Shown: in pieces, positions 11,528-21,683 of the stretch | How the letters are laid out: every line of letters begins with the position of its first letter | How positions within the stretch are numbered: position 1 is the first letter of the stretch | Source of the DNA: Nitzschia sp. DOCU1 | Lineage: Eukaryota; Bacillariophyta; Bacillariophyceae; Bacillariales; Bacillariaceae | Assembly (NCBI GenBank): GCA_951394045.1 | Contig: OX595994.1 | Location: 310,001 to 374,000, forward strand | DNA: 64,000 nt | Direction of reading: 5' to 3' | Program-made: the position numbers and the translations under genes | Notes under the pieces: model-generated | Told to the model about the DNA's origin: nothing | The model's input: the letters and a program-made list of their open reading frames with translations, nothing else | Databases searched by the model: none

Positions 11528-12565
11528 ATGCCGAGACTCGATGCTATGAACAAAAGCGACGAGACTTTGCGTTTTCCGCCCAGCAGCGCCATGGAGGATA
11601 CAACTGCATCCACCGGCAGCTCATGCTTCGCAGACGATGAAGGATCCATGCACTACGATACTAGCTCGATGTCTAGTTCAAGCAGCTCTTCCAGTAATGT
11701 GCCTTCTGTTCATTTCCGGGAAAGTGTTTGGGTCAGGGACATCGAGCACATAAACGACCTCACGGATGAGCACAAACGAGAAGTTTGGTTCACTGCAAAG
11801 GAATATAAGCGGATTCGGGCCGAAATAAGATACACGTCCGCAATGCTGGAGCAACATGACGGAAACCTCAACGGACAATTCAGGGATGACGATATATGTA
11901 TCAGAGGTATCGGTGAGTGATCAAAAAAACCAACCCGCTATGCAAGTTTTGAAACTTTAGTCTAACTTGCCGGCTTCTTTGTCTTATTCTCGTTCTTGAA
12001 CCTCCCACCAGAATGTCGAACGAAAGCTGGCGTCGAGGAAAAGAGACGGAGAAGGAAACATGCACTAGATGTCATTCTTGTCGAGCAGGGGAGGCAAGCA
12101 GCGAATAGCGGGTGTAAAATGTGCTTTAACCAGGACAGGGTTGCAGCTCGATACGCAGAAGTGACGAACCAATGTAAAGAGGAAGCTCATATGCGGGGTT
12201 TGATAGACGCGGAAAATGCCCAGCTGGATTATACTTCCCTACTCGAGAGCCAGGAAACAAACAGCCTGCTAGCGGAAATGGGTGGCTCTAGATCATGTTA
12301 TTGGTCAGACTCGAAGCGAACGGGTTATCCCAGAGGAACAACGACGACGAAATATCCTTGTTTCTTGCTGCAGTCCCCCACGTCTGTTTGCCAGCCTCCC
12401 AGCGTGCTTGGATATTGCGGTGGGTCCGAGAGCGAAAGACTGTCGTCACCAAACGATTCGATCCGCTTGTACAAAAGTCGAGTGTCCCCGCAATCACGTG
12501 GTCGTCAGCGTTCGCGAACTTTTGGGATCCATAGGAACGGTGGTGCCATCCGTCCGTTCTTCTGA
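11528..12565 (+). CDS. Two-exon diatom-family protein of unknown function
   Basis: Exon 1 is 11528-11912 and exon 2 is 12012-12565 (99-bp GT-AG intron, phase 1). The splice joins ICIRGI to ECRTKAGVEEKRRRRK and gives 312 aa. The N-terminus is Ser-rich and disordered, with a run of Ser near residue 50. The core consists of VHFRESVWVRDIEHINDL, then KREVWFTAKEYKRIRAEIR, then RGIECRTKAGVEEKRRRRKHALDVILVEQGRQ. This 'V-W-F-x-x-x-x-Y/F-x-x-I/M ... R-G-I/L-E-x-R-T' pattern is one I recognise from a large expanded diatom protein family with no known function. The splice is independently supported because it restores that motif. The C-terminus is Ser/Arg-rich and unconserved. Confidence 0.75.
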
Positions 12566-14389
12566 AAAACAATGGGAGAAAAGGATCGCTGTTGTCACAA
12601 TGCACGGCGACGTTTCAACCTAATAGCATGCTCTTACCAGATAGTTACAGTCGATTCGTTCCTTCTTTCTTGTTGTAGGCTAGTACTAGAAGTGGTGTCT
12701 ACTGTCGCCCCCGTTCTTGGAGGACGGCTAGTAGTACTAGTACTTCAGCACTTTAGCATCCTTTTGTTGTCGTCGATGATTGTCTTCCTGGTCACTGTTG
12801 GTTATTGCGTATACTCGCCTATGCCCAATATACCAGGAGTAATTTCAATCCTGCTCAAACAACCATCATTGATGCTGGAATAGTAGCTTTTGGGGGGCGA
12901 CTGTGACGCGTTCGAGTGGGTCACCGCGGCCTCTAACAAAAAATTCTCGCATTCTCCCTTATCATGAACGAGAATGGCCGGCTTCTAACGAGCCCCATCA
13001 AAAAGACTGCAAACGTTGTTGGGTCTGATCCAAGAATTTTTCGATGCCATGCTTGCCACAGAACTCGAAACAAAGCCGGCGGCGGAAATGAGGCCCGCGA
13101 CGCCTTGTCGGACCGTACGTACGAGAAATCTGTGACGAAGACGAAATGGACGGAGCGGTAGTACAACTGATGGAATTCAATACGGCTTGATTTCTTGTAG
13201 TACCGGTAGACGAAACATTGTTGTCTAGGCCATCTTCATCAACGGTCGACGTTTGAGTCTCGTTCTTGGTAGAATTTTGGAAGGCAGTCGAACTTCAATG
13301 AAAGGATCGTTGACAGGGTAGAGATGCTGGCTAATCTTCCTAGCTTGCAAGACACAAAGAACCAGGCCGTCGTCGACTTCCGAAAAACAACAATCGAAAT
13401 TGTGGAACGAAACAAAGCACTGTGCACATCCAACACACCTCCTTCACCAGGTTGTTGCTCTTTTGTTGGATGAGTCGCTTGATAAATCGCGCTCACTCGT
13501 CTCATTCGAGAAGGAGACGCAGCGATCGATTGGCGGAGTTTAGCAAAAGGTGGAGAAACGCCCAGGCGACGATGATGTTGATAGACTTCGGCAGGTGTCG
13601 AAGCAAATCGGCGGGGCGGGGATGTGGTAGTAGATGCCCATCGAGGACGACTTTGTGTGACATCGCTGCGATGCATTCGCGTCGGAAGGGCTGAGTCGGT
13701 ACTACTTTCGTGACTCATGGTTCCTCGATAATCGTAGTTGTTGTGATGTGACTGGCAACGCACAACTTTCAATCAAGGATTGGATATTTGTTCGCATCGC
13801 GCACCGTCGTTATTATCCTTCTACGGGGAAGGAATCTTTACGGTGGCATGCAATGAAACGGATTGCTCCTCGTCGACTCACTGACCAACTCCATTATAAG
13901 AAGTTGATGTATCCTATGCTCTCGCAAGAGTTGGTGATTGCTCCAAGGAACTACACTGCAATCATCATCCAGACGACAAGATCTCCATTGCCAAAGTCGA
14001 ATCGAGTGAACGGGAAGTCGCGGTCATCGAAATCGTCACTGCATGTTTATTCCATTGGGTCATTCGCAATGCGTTGTTATGTAAATGTGTCTCACACGAC
14101 ATTCTTCCATTTAACTTTCCGCATTCATTCATCGGACGATCCATGTGCCTTTGTTCCGGCGAAATTCCAAATCGGATTCACCGTGACCGGGTCGTCCGAT
14201 GATGACCGTCACGATGCTTTGCCTCTCATTTTCCTTTAAAGGCTGTCGAATTCTCGCAGACTACACCTATCAATTGATGCTTGCTAGCGACAGTGGATAT
14301 CACACGAAAGATTTAAGTTACCCTCGCTACTTTTGCGTTTGTCGGTGACTCGGAAATCCAGGAGTAGAGAATCGCAACTGCGTCGTCGA
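12566..14389. other. Long region with at most weak coding signal
   Basis: A pyrimidine- and TACTAG-rich stretch at about 12650-12900 is followed by mixed sequence. A plus-strand frame (about 13748-14239) lacks an ATG at its start and shows no family resemblance. A minus-strand frame at 13239-13718 is listed separately with low confidence. The last part should hold the promoter of the sulfotransferase gene. Confidence 0.4.
13239..13718 (-). CDS. Possible small orphan protein (weak)
   Basis: A 159-codon frame starts at ATG 13718 (MSHESSTDSALPTRMHRSDV). The N-terminal half is Ser/Arg/Pro-rich (RPRWASTTTSPPRRFASTPA) and the C-terminal half is moderately hydrophobic. There is no domain, no paralogue in the window and no clear codon signature. 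It may be a chance open frame or an exon of a gene whose other parts I cannot see. Confidence 0.22.
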   Translation of the reverse strand: MSHESSTDSALPTRMHRSDVTQSRPRWASTTTSPPRRFASTPAEVYQHHRRLGVSPPFAKLRQSIAASPSRMRRVSAIYQATHPTKEQQPGEGGVLDVHSALFRSTISIVVFRKSTTAWFFVSCKLGRLASISTLSTILSLKFDCLPKFYQERDSNVDR

Positions 14390-15820
14390 ATGACTGCATC
14401 TTGTTCTCCGCGAAGATCTGCAACCGTCTCCGCCATTTTCAACGCTCTTCTGCCTGGACAAACACGTCACAAACGTGAACAGTCGGCATGGTCTCCCTAC
14501 TTTCAAAGAACTCTTTCGCATAAGAAAACCACCGGCCGCCAAGCTCTCTGGTGTCGACCAAGAATAGTCTCGGGTTTCTGTTTGGTCGTTGGAGCTTTAC
14601 TTTTACTCAATAATCAGTCCAACTACGAATTAAGTTTACAAGATCTATTCAAAACTGAAAGAGAGTCTCGGATCGTGGTCAAAACGTCGCCCGAGTTCTT
14701 TCTCGAAAAGTACAAGGTGGATCCGGCAACTATTTGGTGGCAAAATTACACGGAGGGCCTCTCCCGGGTGTACAATGCAAGGCCGGGTATCTCTTGGTGT
14801 ACTCCAGAATCGCCAGGAAATCCCACTCACGACTGGAGACTCAACAATGAGAATGAGGCTGTCGGGCTGATTTACATCAAGACCTACAAAGCATCATCCA
14901 GCACCTGCGAGGGCATCAACTGGTCGATTGCCCACAATGTCGCCAGACGATTACACGAGAGCAAGCGCCCCTGTACTCACTACAATCGCCACGTATTCCA
15001 AGATTTAGGTGGTCTTCAATATCGGTCGTCGCATGCCCCAAGTTTGGTATGGACCATGGTGCGACATCCTATTGAACGAGACTTGTCCAGTTTTTACTTT
15101 TTCGAAGTTAGTCGCAAACTCAATGTGACTGTAACCGATGACATGATTCTCAAAGTGCTTCGTTCGTACAAGAACTTTCAAACGAGCTATCTACTGCCAT
15201 GGCAAACGAACCCTTGGGTGGCGGGATCAGAGCTTTGGGGACAATTGGACCGACGCGACCAGGTTCTGGGTTGGATGGAGACTGAAATTATGGACAAGTA
15301 TGATTTTATTGGAGTGACGGAACGCTTCGACGAGTCATTGGCCGTTATGGTCTTGCTCTTTGATCTTGAGCCGACAGATGTCATCGTCTTGTCAGCCAAG
15401 CAGGCTGGTGGCTATGATGACGCCGGCGACACTGGTCGATGCAGCAAGATTGTCCGACCTCCGCCCCCCAGCGATACCCTCCAACAGTATTGGTCGTTGG
15501 AACATCCTATGAATAATGCCGACTTTTTGCTGTGGGAGGTCGCCAATCGGTCTCTCGATCGGACCATTGCCAAACTAGGAGCCGATCACGTCCAGACTAT
15601 CGTCGAGGAAATTCGAAATCTGCGCAAACTCGCAGAGTATTGGTGTCAACACAAGGCGTATTTCCCTTGCAATGCTCGAGGCGAAAAACAGCTTGCACTT
15701 TCCTCCAGAAGCTGCTATGTTCAAGACGCAGGATGTGGCTACTCTTGCGTAGACAAGGTCATGGCACAGTATCGCCGCGGGGAATTGGAGTTTATCACCA
15801 AAGATACGATATTTGTGTAA
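14390..15820 (+). CDS. Golgi-type membrane sulfotransferase-like protein
   Basis: 476 aa from ATG 14390; the preceding in-frame codons contain no ATG. It has type II topology, with a basic cytosolic tail, a single anchor near residue 65 (IVSGFCLVVGALLLLNNQ), then a lumenal catalytic domain. That domain carries a 5'-phosphosulfate loop-like motif, IYIKTYKASSSTCEGINWSI, where Lys-Thr-x-Lys-x-x-Ser-Ser takes the place of the usual K-x-G-S-T/S. The 3'-phosphate motif is WTMVRHPIERDLSSFYFFEVS. These two motifs define PAPS-dependent carbohydrate sulfotransferases (Sulfotransfer_2-like). The C-terminus is Cys-rich (CWYC-like pairs, CYVQDAGCGYSC), suggesting disulfides. Together with the FkbM genes and the second sulfotransferase-like gene downstream it may act on secreted glycans; this is inference. 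Confidence 0.8.
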   Translation: MTASCSPRRSATVSAIFNALLPGQTRHKREQSAWSPYFQRTLSHKKTTGRQALWCRPRIVSGFCLVVGALLLLNNQSNYELSLQDLFKTERESRIVVKTSPEFFLEKYKVDPATIWWQNYTEGLSRVYNARPGISWCTPESPGNPTHDWRLNNENEAVGLIYIKTYKASSSTCEGINWSIAHNVARRLHESKRPCTHYNRHVFQDLGGLQYRSSHAPSLVWTMVRHPIERDLSSFYFFEVSRKLNVTVTDDMILKVLRSYKNFQTSYLLPWQTNPWVAGSELWGQLDRRDQVLGWMETEIMDKYDFIGVTERFDESLAVMVLLFDLEPTDVIVLSAKQAGGYDDAGDTGRCSKIVRPPPPSDTLQQYWSLEHPMNNADFLLWEVANRSLDRTIAKLGADHVQTIVEEIRNLRKLAEYWCQHKAYFPCNARGEKQLALSSRSCYVQDAGCGYSCVDKVMAQYRRGELEFITKDTIFV

Positions 15821-16360
15821 TACAGGTTACCATCCGATGTACCCGTCCTTGGCCTCTCCCCGGAGCTACAACCGCAAATTGTACGCTGAAAAACTGTTTC
15901 TGATAAGATGGGAATCGCATGGCCTTCTTTGGTGAAACGATCAAGGGAACAAACTTTCTTGCAATCACGAGTGCCCTACAATTTCACTATCCATTCTACA
16001 ACGAGAAATCGTCTTTTGATGGCAGTTTTCATTGCCCTTCCAAAGTCTTAGAATGGGTAATCACACGAAATACTGCTATTTCATGGTAGCGATTAGTCTC
16101 CTATGTTATTGTTCACTAGAAGCAGTAGCATAGCAATGTAGAAGAAACCCACTTGGGGTAATGATGAATTGCTACCAGAAGCCATCTTCGTCGTCGGCCA
16201 TAGACAGGTACCGTGGCGGCCGTACTTCCAGCTACTTCCAGCGACAATCAAGCCAACGTCGGGGTTCTAGAGCATGTCAACCGCGTATGCAGAAGCGTCG
16301 GGGGGCGCTGTCCATGTCAATGCCAAACTGTTCGAGCCATTCGCGCTACCCGCCAATGTT
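15821..16360. other. Convergent 3' intergenic region
   Basis: Lies between the 3' ends of the sulfotransferase gene (plus) and the nitrilase-family gene (minus). No gene or notable repeat is seen. The plus frame at 16161-16421 overlaps the neighbouring gene antisense and has no resemblance to a protein family. Confidence 0.45.
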
Positions 16361-17251
16361 TCAGCCCTTGGCCTTACTTAAACCACAACTAGGACAAGAT
16401 CTTGATGCCATGGTATGTTGATAAAAAGGGAATTGCGTCCGCGCTTCTTCCAAGACTTTGGGGTCCAATGTCGCCACCAGATAGGACACGTCGGTGCCTA
16501 GAACAATCGGTTCATGCTCTTCGTCGATCCACGGTGGATTCATGGACGTCTGGCCAAAGTACTCTCCAGCGTAGTTGGTTGCCAGGTAGTAGACCCCGCA
16601 CTCCACAGCGCGGGTTTCTCGGAAGGATTTCCAGGTTCGAAAGGAACAGTCCCGGGCAAATGAGGCAGGCTGCAACAAGACGTGAACACCATGGCGTTGA
16701 ACAAGCGTTTGCGCCAACAATGGATATCGCATATCGGCACAGATCATCAATCCAAACTTCCATCCCTTGATTTCGAACGAACATGGGGCTTTCCCCGGTG
16801 CAAAGTATCTCGTTTCCATACAATCTCCGTAGTCGCATACATGAATCTTATCATAGGCTGCCAATCGATTTCCCTCGTGGTCCACTACAATTTGTCGAAT
16901 GGTATATTCCAAAGAATCGTTGTTGTCGGGCCGATCATTCCATCCGATGGCTCCATAGCAAATGGCACAGTTCATTTGTTTTGCCGCTTGTTGCATTTGA
17001 GAATCAATTTCGACATGCAACGCCCGATGCCCCATAGTAGTAGGCAAAAAGCGAGCAAAGCTGTCTTCAGAATAACCTACTGGACATAGCTCTGGTAGGA
17101 GAATCAAGTCAACTTTGTTCTCGGCCTCGGCCAGCGCCTTGTGCATCAATGCAATGGTCTCTCGCGTCGCATCCAATGGACTCTGATCATCTCGTCGAAG
17201 AGAAGGTTGCAATAGGCAAACTACCAATGGATTCTGTGGCGCTATCGACAT
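16361..17251 (-). CDS. Carbon-nitrogen hydrolase (nitrilase superfamily)
   Basis: 296 aa, intronless, about the normal length for a stand-alone nitrilase-superfamily amidase. The catalytic triad is visible: Glu54 in LILLPELCPVGY, Lys135 in LAAYDKIHVCDYGD and Cys171 in FGLMICADMRYP. The Glu equivalent that supports catalysis lies in the same region as ETRYFAPG. The protein hydrolyses or condenses C-N bonds of small amides, carbamoyl compounds or nitriles; I cannot assign the sub-branch. No targeting peptide is seen, so it is probably cytosolic. The C-terminus ends in a short CPSCGLSKAKG tail containing a C-x2-C pair that is unusual for the family. Confidence 0.92.
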   Translation of the reverse strand: MSIAPQNPLVVCLLQPSLRRDDQSPLDATRETIALMHKALAEAENKVDLILLPELCPVGYSEDSFARFLPTTMGHRALHVEIDSQMQQAAKQMNCAICYGAIGWNDRPDNNDSLEYTIRQIVVDHEGNRLAAYDKIHVCDYGDCMETRYFAPGKAPCSFEIKGWKFGLMICADMRYPLLAQTLVQRHGVHVLLQPASFARDCSFRTWKSFRETRAVECGVYYLATNYAGEYFGQTSMNPPWIDEEHEPIVLGTDVSYLVATLDPKVLEEARTQFPFYQHTMASRSCPSCGLSKAKG

Positions 17252-17751
17252 TTATGCAATTGCTGTCGAATCGGGGAGTTGATGAATACTGGTATAACAG
17301 TAGTGGGGTACACGAAAGTCCAAATGGAGATGGTTTAACTACTGAGATTTTGGCCACTTGACTTTACTCTCAGCGCGACAGTACGAATCGAACGAATCAA
17401 GAATCATTACTCAAAAATCGACTCCTTCGAGTTCCTTTCGTTCTTGGTAAAACATACTGTCTGTACCAGTAAGACCTTTTCGTCCGGCCTTTCTGTCCGT
17501 CTGCCGGCGTGGTGAAAAGGTCGTGGAGCGGAAGACCGCCCGCCAATAGTAGCTCTCTCTCTATTAGCTAGCAAAGAGGAGAAAGCCCAAACGAATCGAG
17601 TCTGGAGACTGATGTTGGCTATCCTCCTGCCCCGAGCACCAACCTTTGGTGCAGCATAAATGCGAAGGACTTGCCGCAGTAGACAAGAACCGATTGTTTG
17701 TTTGCAGGTGAGAGCAGGGAACAAGTTTGTAGTTGCCTCAGCAGAAGAGAG
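17252..17751. other. Intergenic region between nitrilase-family and first FkbM gene
   Basis: This divergent region should carry both promoters. From about 17612 it belongs to the unit that is duplicated at 19668 (shared words TGTTGGCTATCC and a GAGCACCAACC-like block). The FkbM frame stays open back to about 17698, but the ATG at 17752 is the first one and matches the start of the paralogue. Confidence 0.5.
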
Positions 17752-19490
17752 ATGGCGGTGAGAATTGATGTGCCGAGTGGTCAGCCAAAGACTTTCTCGC
17801 CTCCGCCTCTGGCGCCTATCCTGGGTGTCATTTTGATATGTGTCATCCAATTTCTGGGTGGCATCAATCTTAACACGATCTCTGCGCCCTCTGTTGATAA
17901 TGGCGAAATTTTAGTGGCAGTTGACGACAAGGAAAAGAGGTTGGATGACTGGCTATCTGGCATCTCTGGTGCCAACGAGACAACGTGTCCCTTTGCTTTC
18001 CAAAAAAAGCTCAAGGGCGAATGGGAAGATCCAAACGGAGACCAGCAATTGTATCGCCGGATCAAAACGGAACCACACTTTTATGTCAGCGTGCATAATC
18101 GAGAGTACGATTCCCTTCGGTACAATGCCATCTACAGGAATGGTAATTACTACGAAGGTGGAGTTATACGACGATTCGAATTCATTTTGAAAGAAAATCG
18201 AGACGCCTTTGATTACAATCAGACGAAGCTGCCGCTGGTGATAGACATTGGTGGCAATATCGGATTCTATTCACTTTTGTCTGCCGCTTGGATGCATGGA
18301 GTTGTGACTTTTGAGATCAACCCTGCCAACGTAATACGGATATGTGAATCGCTTCACCTGAATTTGAATGATAAGTATGGATGGTCTGAACTTTCTCATC
18401 CAATGATGGTCAAGATACATCAACAAGGCGTCAGCGATGTGACTGGAAATCGATTTCAGGTCGGCGTTCACAGAAATCCTGGTCAGACAACATTGGAGAA
18501 TGCTGGCAAGGCAGACGGAGCAGGAGTACCAGTCGTTGATGCAGACGCTCGTGCAAGTGCAAGGTCTTTTCTAACAACAACAGTGACACTGGATGATTTT
18601 GCAAACGATCGTGGGTGGTTCGACCGGGATGACAATGTGTTTTCGATCCTAAAAATTGACACGGAAGGACACGAGCTACAAATTGTGAATGGCGCCAAGC
18701 AGTTTTTAAAGTCTCAACGGGCCAAGAATATTCTCATTGAATATCGAGCTCATTGTCGCCCTGCTATGGATATTTTGTTCGATGCGGGCTATGTGATTGT
18801 TGAAGCGGGTGGGCAGTCGAGGCGCAAACTAACAAAAGACGAGTCGATTGCATTCATCAATCAAGTGACGGAAACCGTGCAAAACTATGCCGACCTTTGG
18901 TTTCGACTGGATTCATTAGAACTCTAGTAGCAACAATGGTAATGTGACCATGGGACCGCCGTCATTCTTGCAACCTCACGATGGCCGAAAATAGTTGCGA
19001 CAGCAAACTGAAAGTGACGAGCAGTGGTTGATACTACCGGAACATTCATTTCTTCTTTTCAGGCTTCGTTAGTATCATCGTTTAGACTATTTCTGGATTC
19101 TCTACATCTAGCAGAAATACCCTACCGGTAGTAGATTGGTTTCGATCCAAGAATCGGCACGCATCTGGCCCTGCCAGTGATCCTATCATCATTCCCGCAA
19201 ATCGCCGACGAGGTGGAAAGTTAGAGACGACCGGTGTTGGTGGTAGTGGTGATGCCAACGACGTTGCTAAGTAGGCATAGTATTGAGGAGAAATTGTTTT
19301 TAGAATACGAAAGGACGGCGTGTACCGGTAACTGGGAGTAATGGTATGGGGAGGTAGGGGCAGCTAATCGTTGTCTACTACTACGGATACCGTACATCCC
19401 TGATGGACGCTACTACCAAGCTGGACTAATAATTGGTGGACAGACAGACGATTCCACGTCATCATGCCGATTATTCGGCGCACTTTTCGG
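17612..19490. repeat. Tandem segmental duplication, unit 1 (contains FkbM copy 1)
   Basis: The unit matches 19668-21423 in direct orientation across the 5' flank (TGTTGGCTATCC), the complete gene and the 3' flank. Shared 3' words include GAACATTCATTTCTTC, GACTATTTCTGGATTC, CTACCGGTAGTAGATTGGT, GCTAATCGTTGTCTACTA and TTCGGCGCACTTTTC. Small insertions and deletions separate the copies, so the duplication is not very recent. Edges are estimated by eye. Confidence 0.8.
17752..18927 (+). CDS. FkbM-family methyltransferase, membrane-anchored (copy 1)
   Basis: 391 aa from ATG 17752 (MAVRIDV). It is a type II membrane protein, with one anchor at about residues 20-45 (LAPILGVILICVIQFLGG). A lumenal linker with DDWLSGISGANETTCP follows. 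The methyltransferase domain has the SAM-binding motif I LPLVIDIGGNIGFYSLLSAA, the motif II-like VVTFEINPANV and the FkbM signature SILKIDTEGHELQIVNGAK, then the ILIEY strand. The family methylates hydroxyls or carboxyls on sugars and secondary metabolites. The copy at 19765 is nearly colinear along its whole length, and flanking non-coding DNA is duplicated too. The neighbouring sulfotransferase-like genes suggest a secreted glycan as substrate (inference). Confidence 0.88.
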   Translation: MAVRIDVPSGQPKTFSPPPLAPILGVILICVIQFLGGINLNTISAPSVDNGEILVAVDDKEKRLDDWLSGISGANETTCPFAFQKKLKGEWEDPNGDQQLYRRIKTEPHFYVSVHNREYDSLRYNAIYRNGNYYEGGVIRRFEFILKENRDAFDYNQTKLPLVIDIGGNIGFYSLLSAAWMHGVVTFEINPANVIRICESLHLNLNDKYGWSELSHPMMVKIHQQGVSDVTGNRFQVGVHRNPGQTTLENAGKADGAGVPVVDADARASARSFLTTTVTLDDFANDRGWFDRDDNVFSILKIDTEGHELQIVNGAKQFLKSQRAKNILIEYRAHCRPAMDILFDAGYVIVEAGGQSRRKLTKDESIAFINQVTETVQNYADLWFRLDSLEL

Positions 19491-19642
19491 CAATTATTCC
19501 ATGCTGGTATCGTACATCATATCATACCTGGTGGGCTTTGTTCCTACGTAAACTTTGTCAAGTTTGGGGACATTTCGTACGTAGTGTGGGATTGGAGCTC
19601 CAGCACAATCGGAAGAGGTCATCCATGGGTCATTCTCGAGAA

Positions 19643-19663
19643 TTTTTTTTTTTTTTTTTTTTT
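19643..19663. repeat. 21-bp poly-T tract at the duplication junction
   Basis: An uninterrupted run of 21 T sits immediately before the second duplicated unit begins (about 19668). No comparable tract precedes the first unit. It may mark the breakpoint or simply be a slippage-prone microsatellite. Confidence 0.9.
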
Positions 19664-19667
19664 AGAA

Positions 19668-21423
19668 TGTTGGCTATCCCCCACCGCCAAGCACCAACCC
19701 AGGGTGCAGCTTAACCGAAGTATTTAGACAATTACCATTTTAAAGAAGAGAGCTTACGGTGAAAATGGCTGTGCAGCAGGGTCCTCAGGCAACAAACAAG
19801 ACATTCTCGCCATGGTCTTTGGCGCCTATCCTGGGTATCATTTTTATCTGTGTCCTGCAATTGCAGCATGCCATGAATCTTAACACGATCTCTGTGCCCG
19901 ATGCTAGCGAAATGGTGTTGGCGGTCACCACCAAGGAAAAGAGGTTGAATGACTGGCTATCTGGCATCTCTGGTGCCCATGAAACCACGTGTCCCGTTGT
20001 TTTCCAAAAAAAGCTCAAGGGCGAATGGGAAGATCCAAACGGAAACCAGCAATTGTATGGCCGGATCAAAACGGAACCACACTTTTATGTCAGCGTGCAT
20101 AATCGAGAGTACGATGGCACTCGGTACGGTACCATCTACTTGAATGGCAATTACTACGAAAGAGAAGTTATGCGACGATTCGAATACATTTTGAAAGAGA
20201 ATCGAGATGCCTTTAACTATGATCAAACGGCGAAGTTACCACTGGTGATAGACATTGGCGGGAACATTGGATTCTACACACTTTTGTCTGCCGCGTGGAT
20301 GCATGGAGTTTTGACTTTTGAGATCAATCCCGCAAACGTGATACGGATCTGTGAGTCTCTTCACCTGAATACGCCCAATCAGTATGGATGGTCCGATCTT
20401 TCCCATCCAATGATGGTCAAGATACACCAACAAGGCGTCAGCGATGTGAGTGGACGCCAACTTACGATCGGCGTTCACAGTAATCCTGGTCAGACATCAT
20501 TGAAGAAAGGCAAAGACGCCACGACGGACGTCGTACAAGTTAACGCAACTTCAAAGTCATTTGTAACAACAACAGTGACACTGGATGATTTTGCAAACGA
20601 CCGTGGGTGGTTCGACCGTGATGACGCCGTGTTTTCGATCCTAAAAATTGACACGGAAGGACACGAGAAACAGATTGTGAATGGCGCCAAGCGGTTTTTA
20701 AAGTCTCGAAAGGCAAAGAATATTCTCATCGAATATCGACGTCATTGTCGCTCTGAAATGGACATTTTGCTCAACGCAGGCTATGTGATTGTTGATTCTG
20801 TTAAGCTGTCGAGGCGCAAACTAACAAAAGACGAGTCGACCACCTTCCTAAATAAATTTGAAGAGACCAAGGGAACCTATTTCGACCTTTGGTTCCGGCT
20901 GGATTCGTTAGAACTTGAGTAAAATGGTGGGGCCGCCGTCGTTGCAACCTCACGTCGGCCGAAAATAGTTGTGACAAACTATCAGCGACGAGCAGTGGTT
21001 GATACTACTAGAACATTCATTTCTTCTTTTCAGGCTTCATTATCATCGTTTAGACTATTTCTGGATTCTCTACATCTACTAGCAGAAATACCCAACGGGC
21101 TACCGGTAGTAGATTGGTGGTGTCGATCCAATCGGCACACATCTGCTGCCCCTGCCAGTGATGGTCCTGCCATCATTCCTGCAAATCGCCGAGGTGGAAT
21201 TTGCTTTTAAACTAAGAAAGAAGGGCATGCAGGGGTAGCTGGGAGCGTCTAGTACCGAAAGGTAGGGGCGGCTAATCGTTGTCTACTACCGTACCTCTCC
21301 CGAGTCTGGAAAAAAGAACACGATACTAGTGAGTGTGGACAAGATACTCCAGGTAGACGATTCGATTCCGCCGACTCACCTGGCTTTTCGTCTGTCCATC
21401 GGCCGATTCGGCGCACTTTTCTT
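19668..21423. repeat. Tandem segmental duplication, unit 2 (contains FkbM copy 2)
   Basis: Second copy of the unit described at 17612-19490, in the same orientation and separated from it by about 180 bp that includes the poly-T tract. Similarity continues past the gene to the TTCGGCGCACTTTTC word near 21409-21423. Confidence 0.8.
19765..20922 (+). CDS. FkbM-family methyltransferase, membrane-anchored (copy 2)
   Basis: 385 aa from ATG 19765 (MAVQQGPQAT). It is a direct tandem paralogue of the gene at 17752 with the same architecture: an N-terminal anchor (LAPILGIIFICVLQLQHAM), the linker DWLSGISGAHETTCP, SAM motif I LPLVIDIGGNIGFYTLLSAA and the FkbM signature SILKIDTEGHEKQIVNGAK. Differences concentrate in the N-terminal tail and in a variable loop (about residues 245-265), where copy 1 is longer and Ala-rich. 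All motif residues are kept, so both copies look functional. The sequence from about 19668 to 21423 repeats unit 1 including non-coding flanks. Confidence 0.88.
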   Translation: MAVQQGPQATNKTFSPWSLAPILGIIFICVLQLQHAMNLNTISVPDASEMVLAVTTKEKRLNDWLSGISGAHETTCPVVFQKKLKGEWEDPNGNQQLYGRIKTEPHFYVSVHNREYDGTRYGTIYLNGNYYEREVMRRFEYILKENRDAFNYDQTAKLPLVIDIGGNIGFYTLLSAAWMHGVLTFEINPANVIRICESLHLNTPNQYGWSDLSHPMMVKIHQQGVSDVSGRQLTIGVHSNPGQTSLKKGKDATTDVVQVNATSKSFVTTTVTLDDFANDRGWFDRDDAVFSILKIDTEGHEKQIVNGAKRFLKSRKAKNILIEYRRHCRSEMDILLNAGYVIVDSVKLSRRKLTKDESTTFLNKFEETKGTYFDLWFRLDSLELE

Positions 21424-21683
21424 CCCTCCATTTTGCATCGGTCGGCGGCGACACGATGATCATGAGAGAAATGACCCTCTCGATGATAGTTGCCGCGACG
21501 ACAACAAACTGCAGCAGGAGAACGGCAAATCACAGAACTCGTCATGCTCGCATAGTCTCTGCAAGTCTCTCTATTGTTGGCAGTATGAATGTGAGATTGG
21601 TGCTTCATCGAGCGTGGACCTGGTAAGCGGCGGGGTCAAATCATCGGTGGCATTCCTGGCCCGTCAGATTGATCGTGGTGGCC
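21424..21683. other. Short upstream region of the 21684 gene
   Basis: Unique sequence following duplication unit 2. The 21684 frame remains open a few codons upstream but without an ATG. No regulatory element stands out. Confidence 0.4.
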
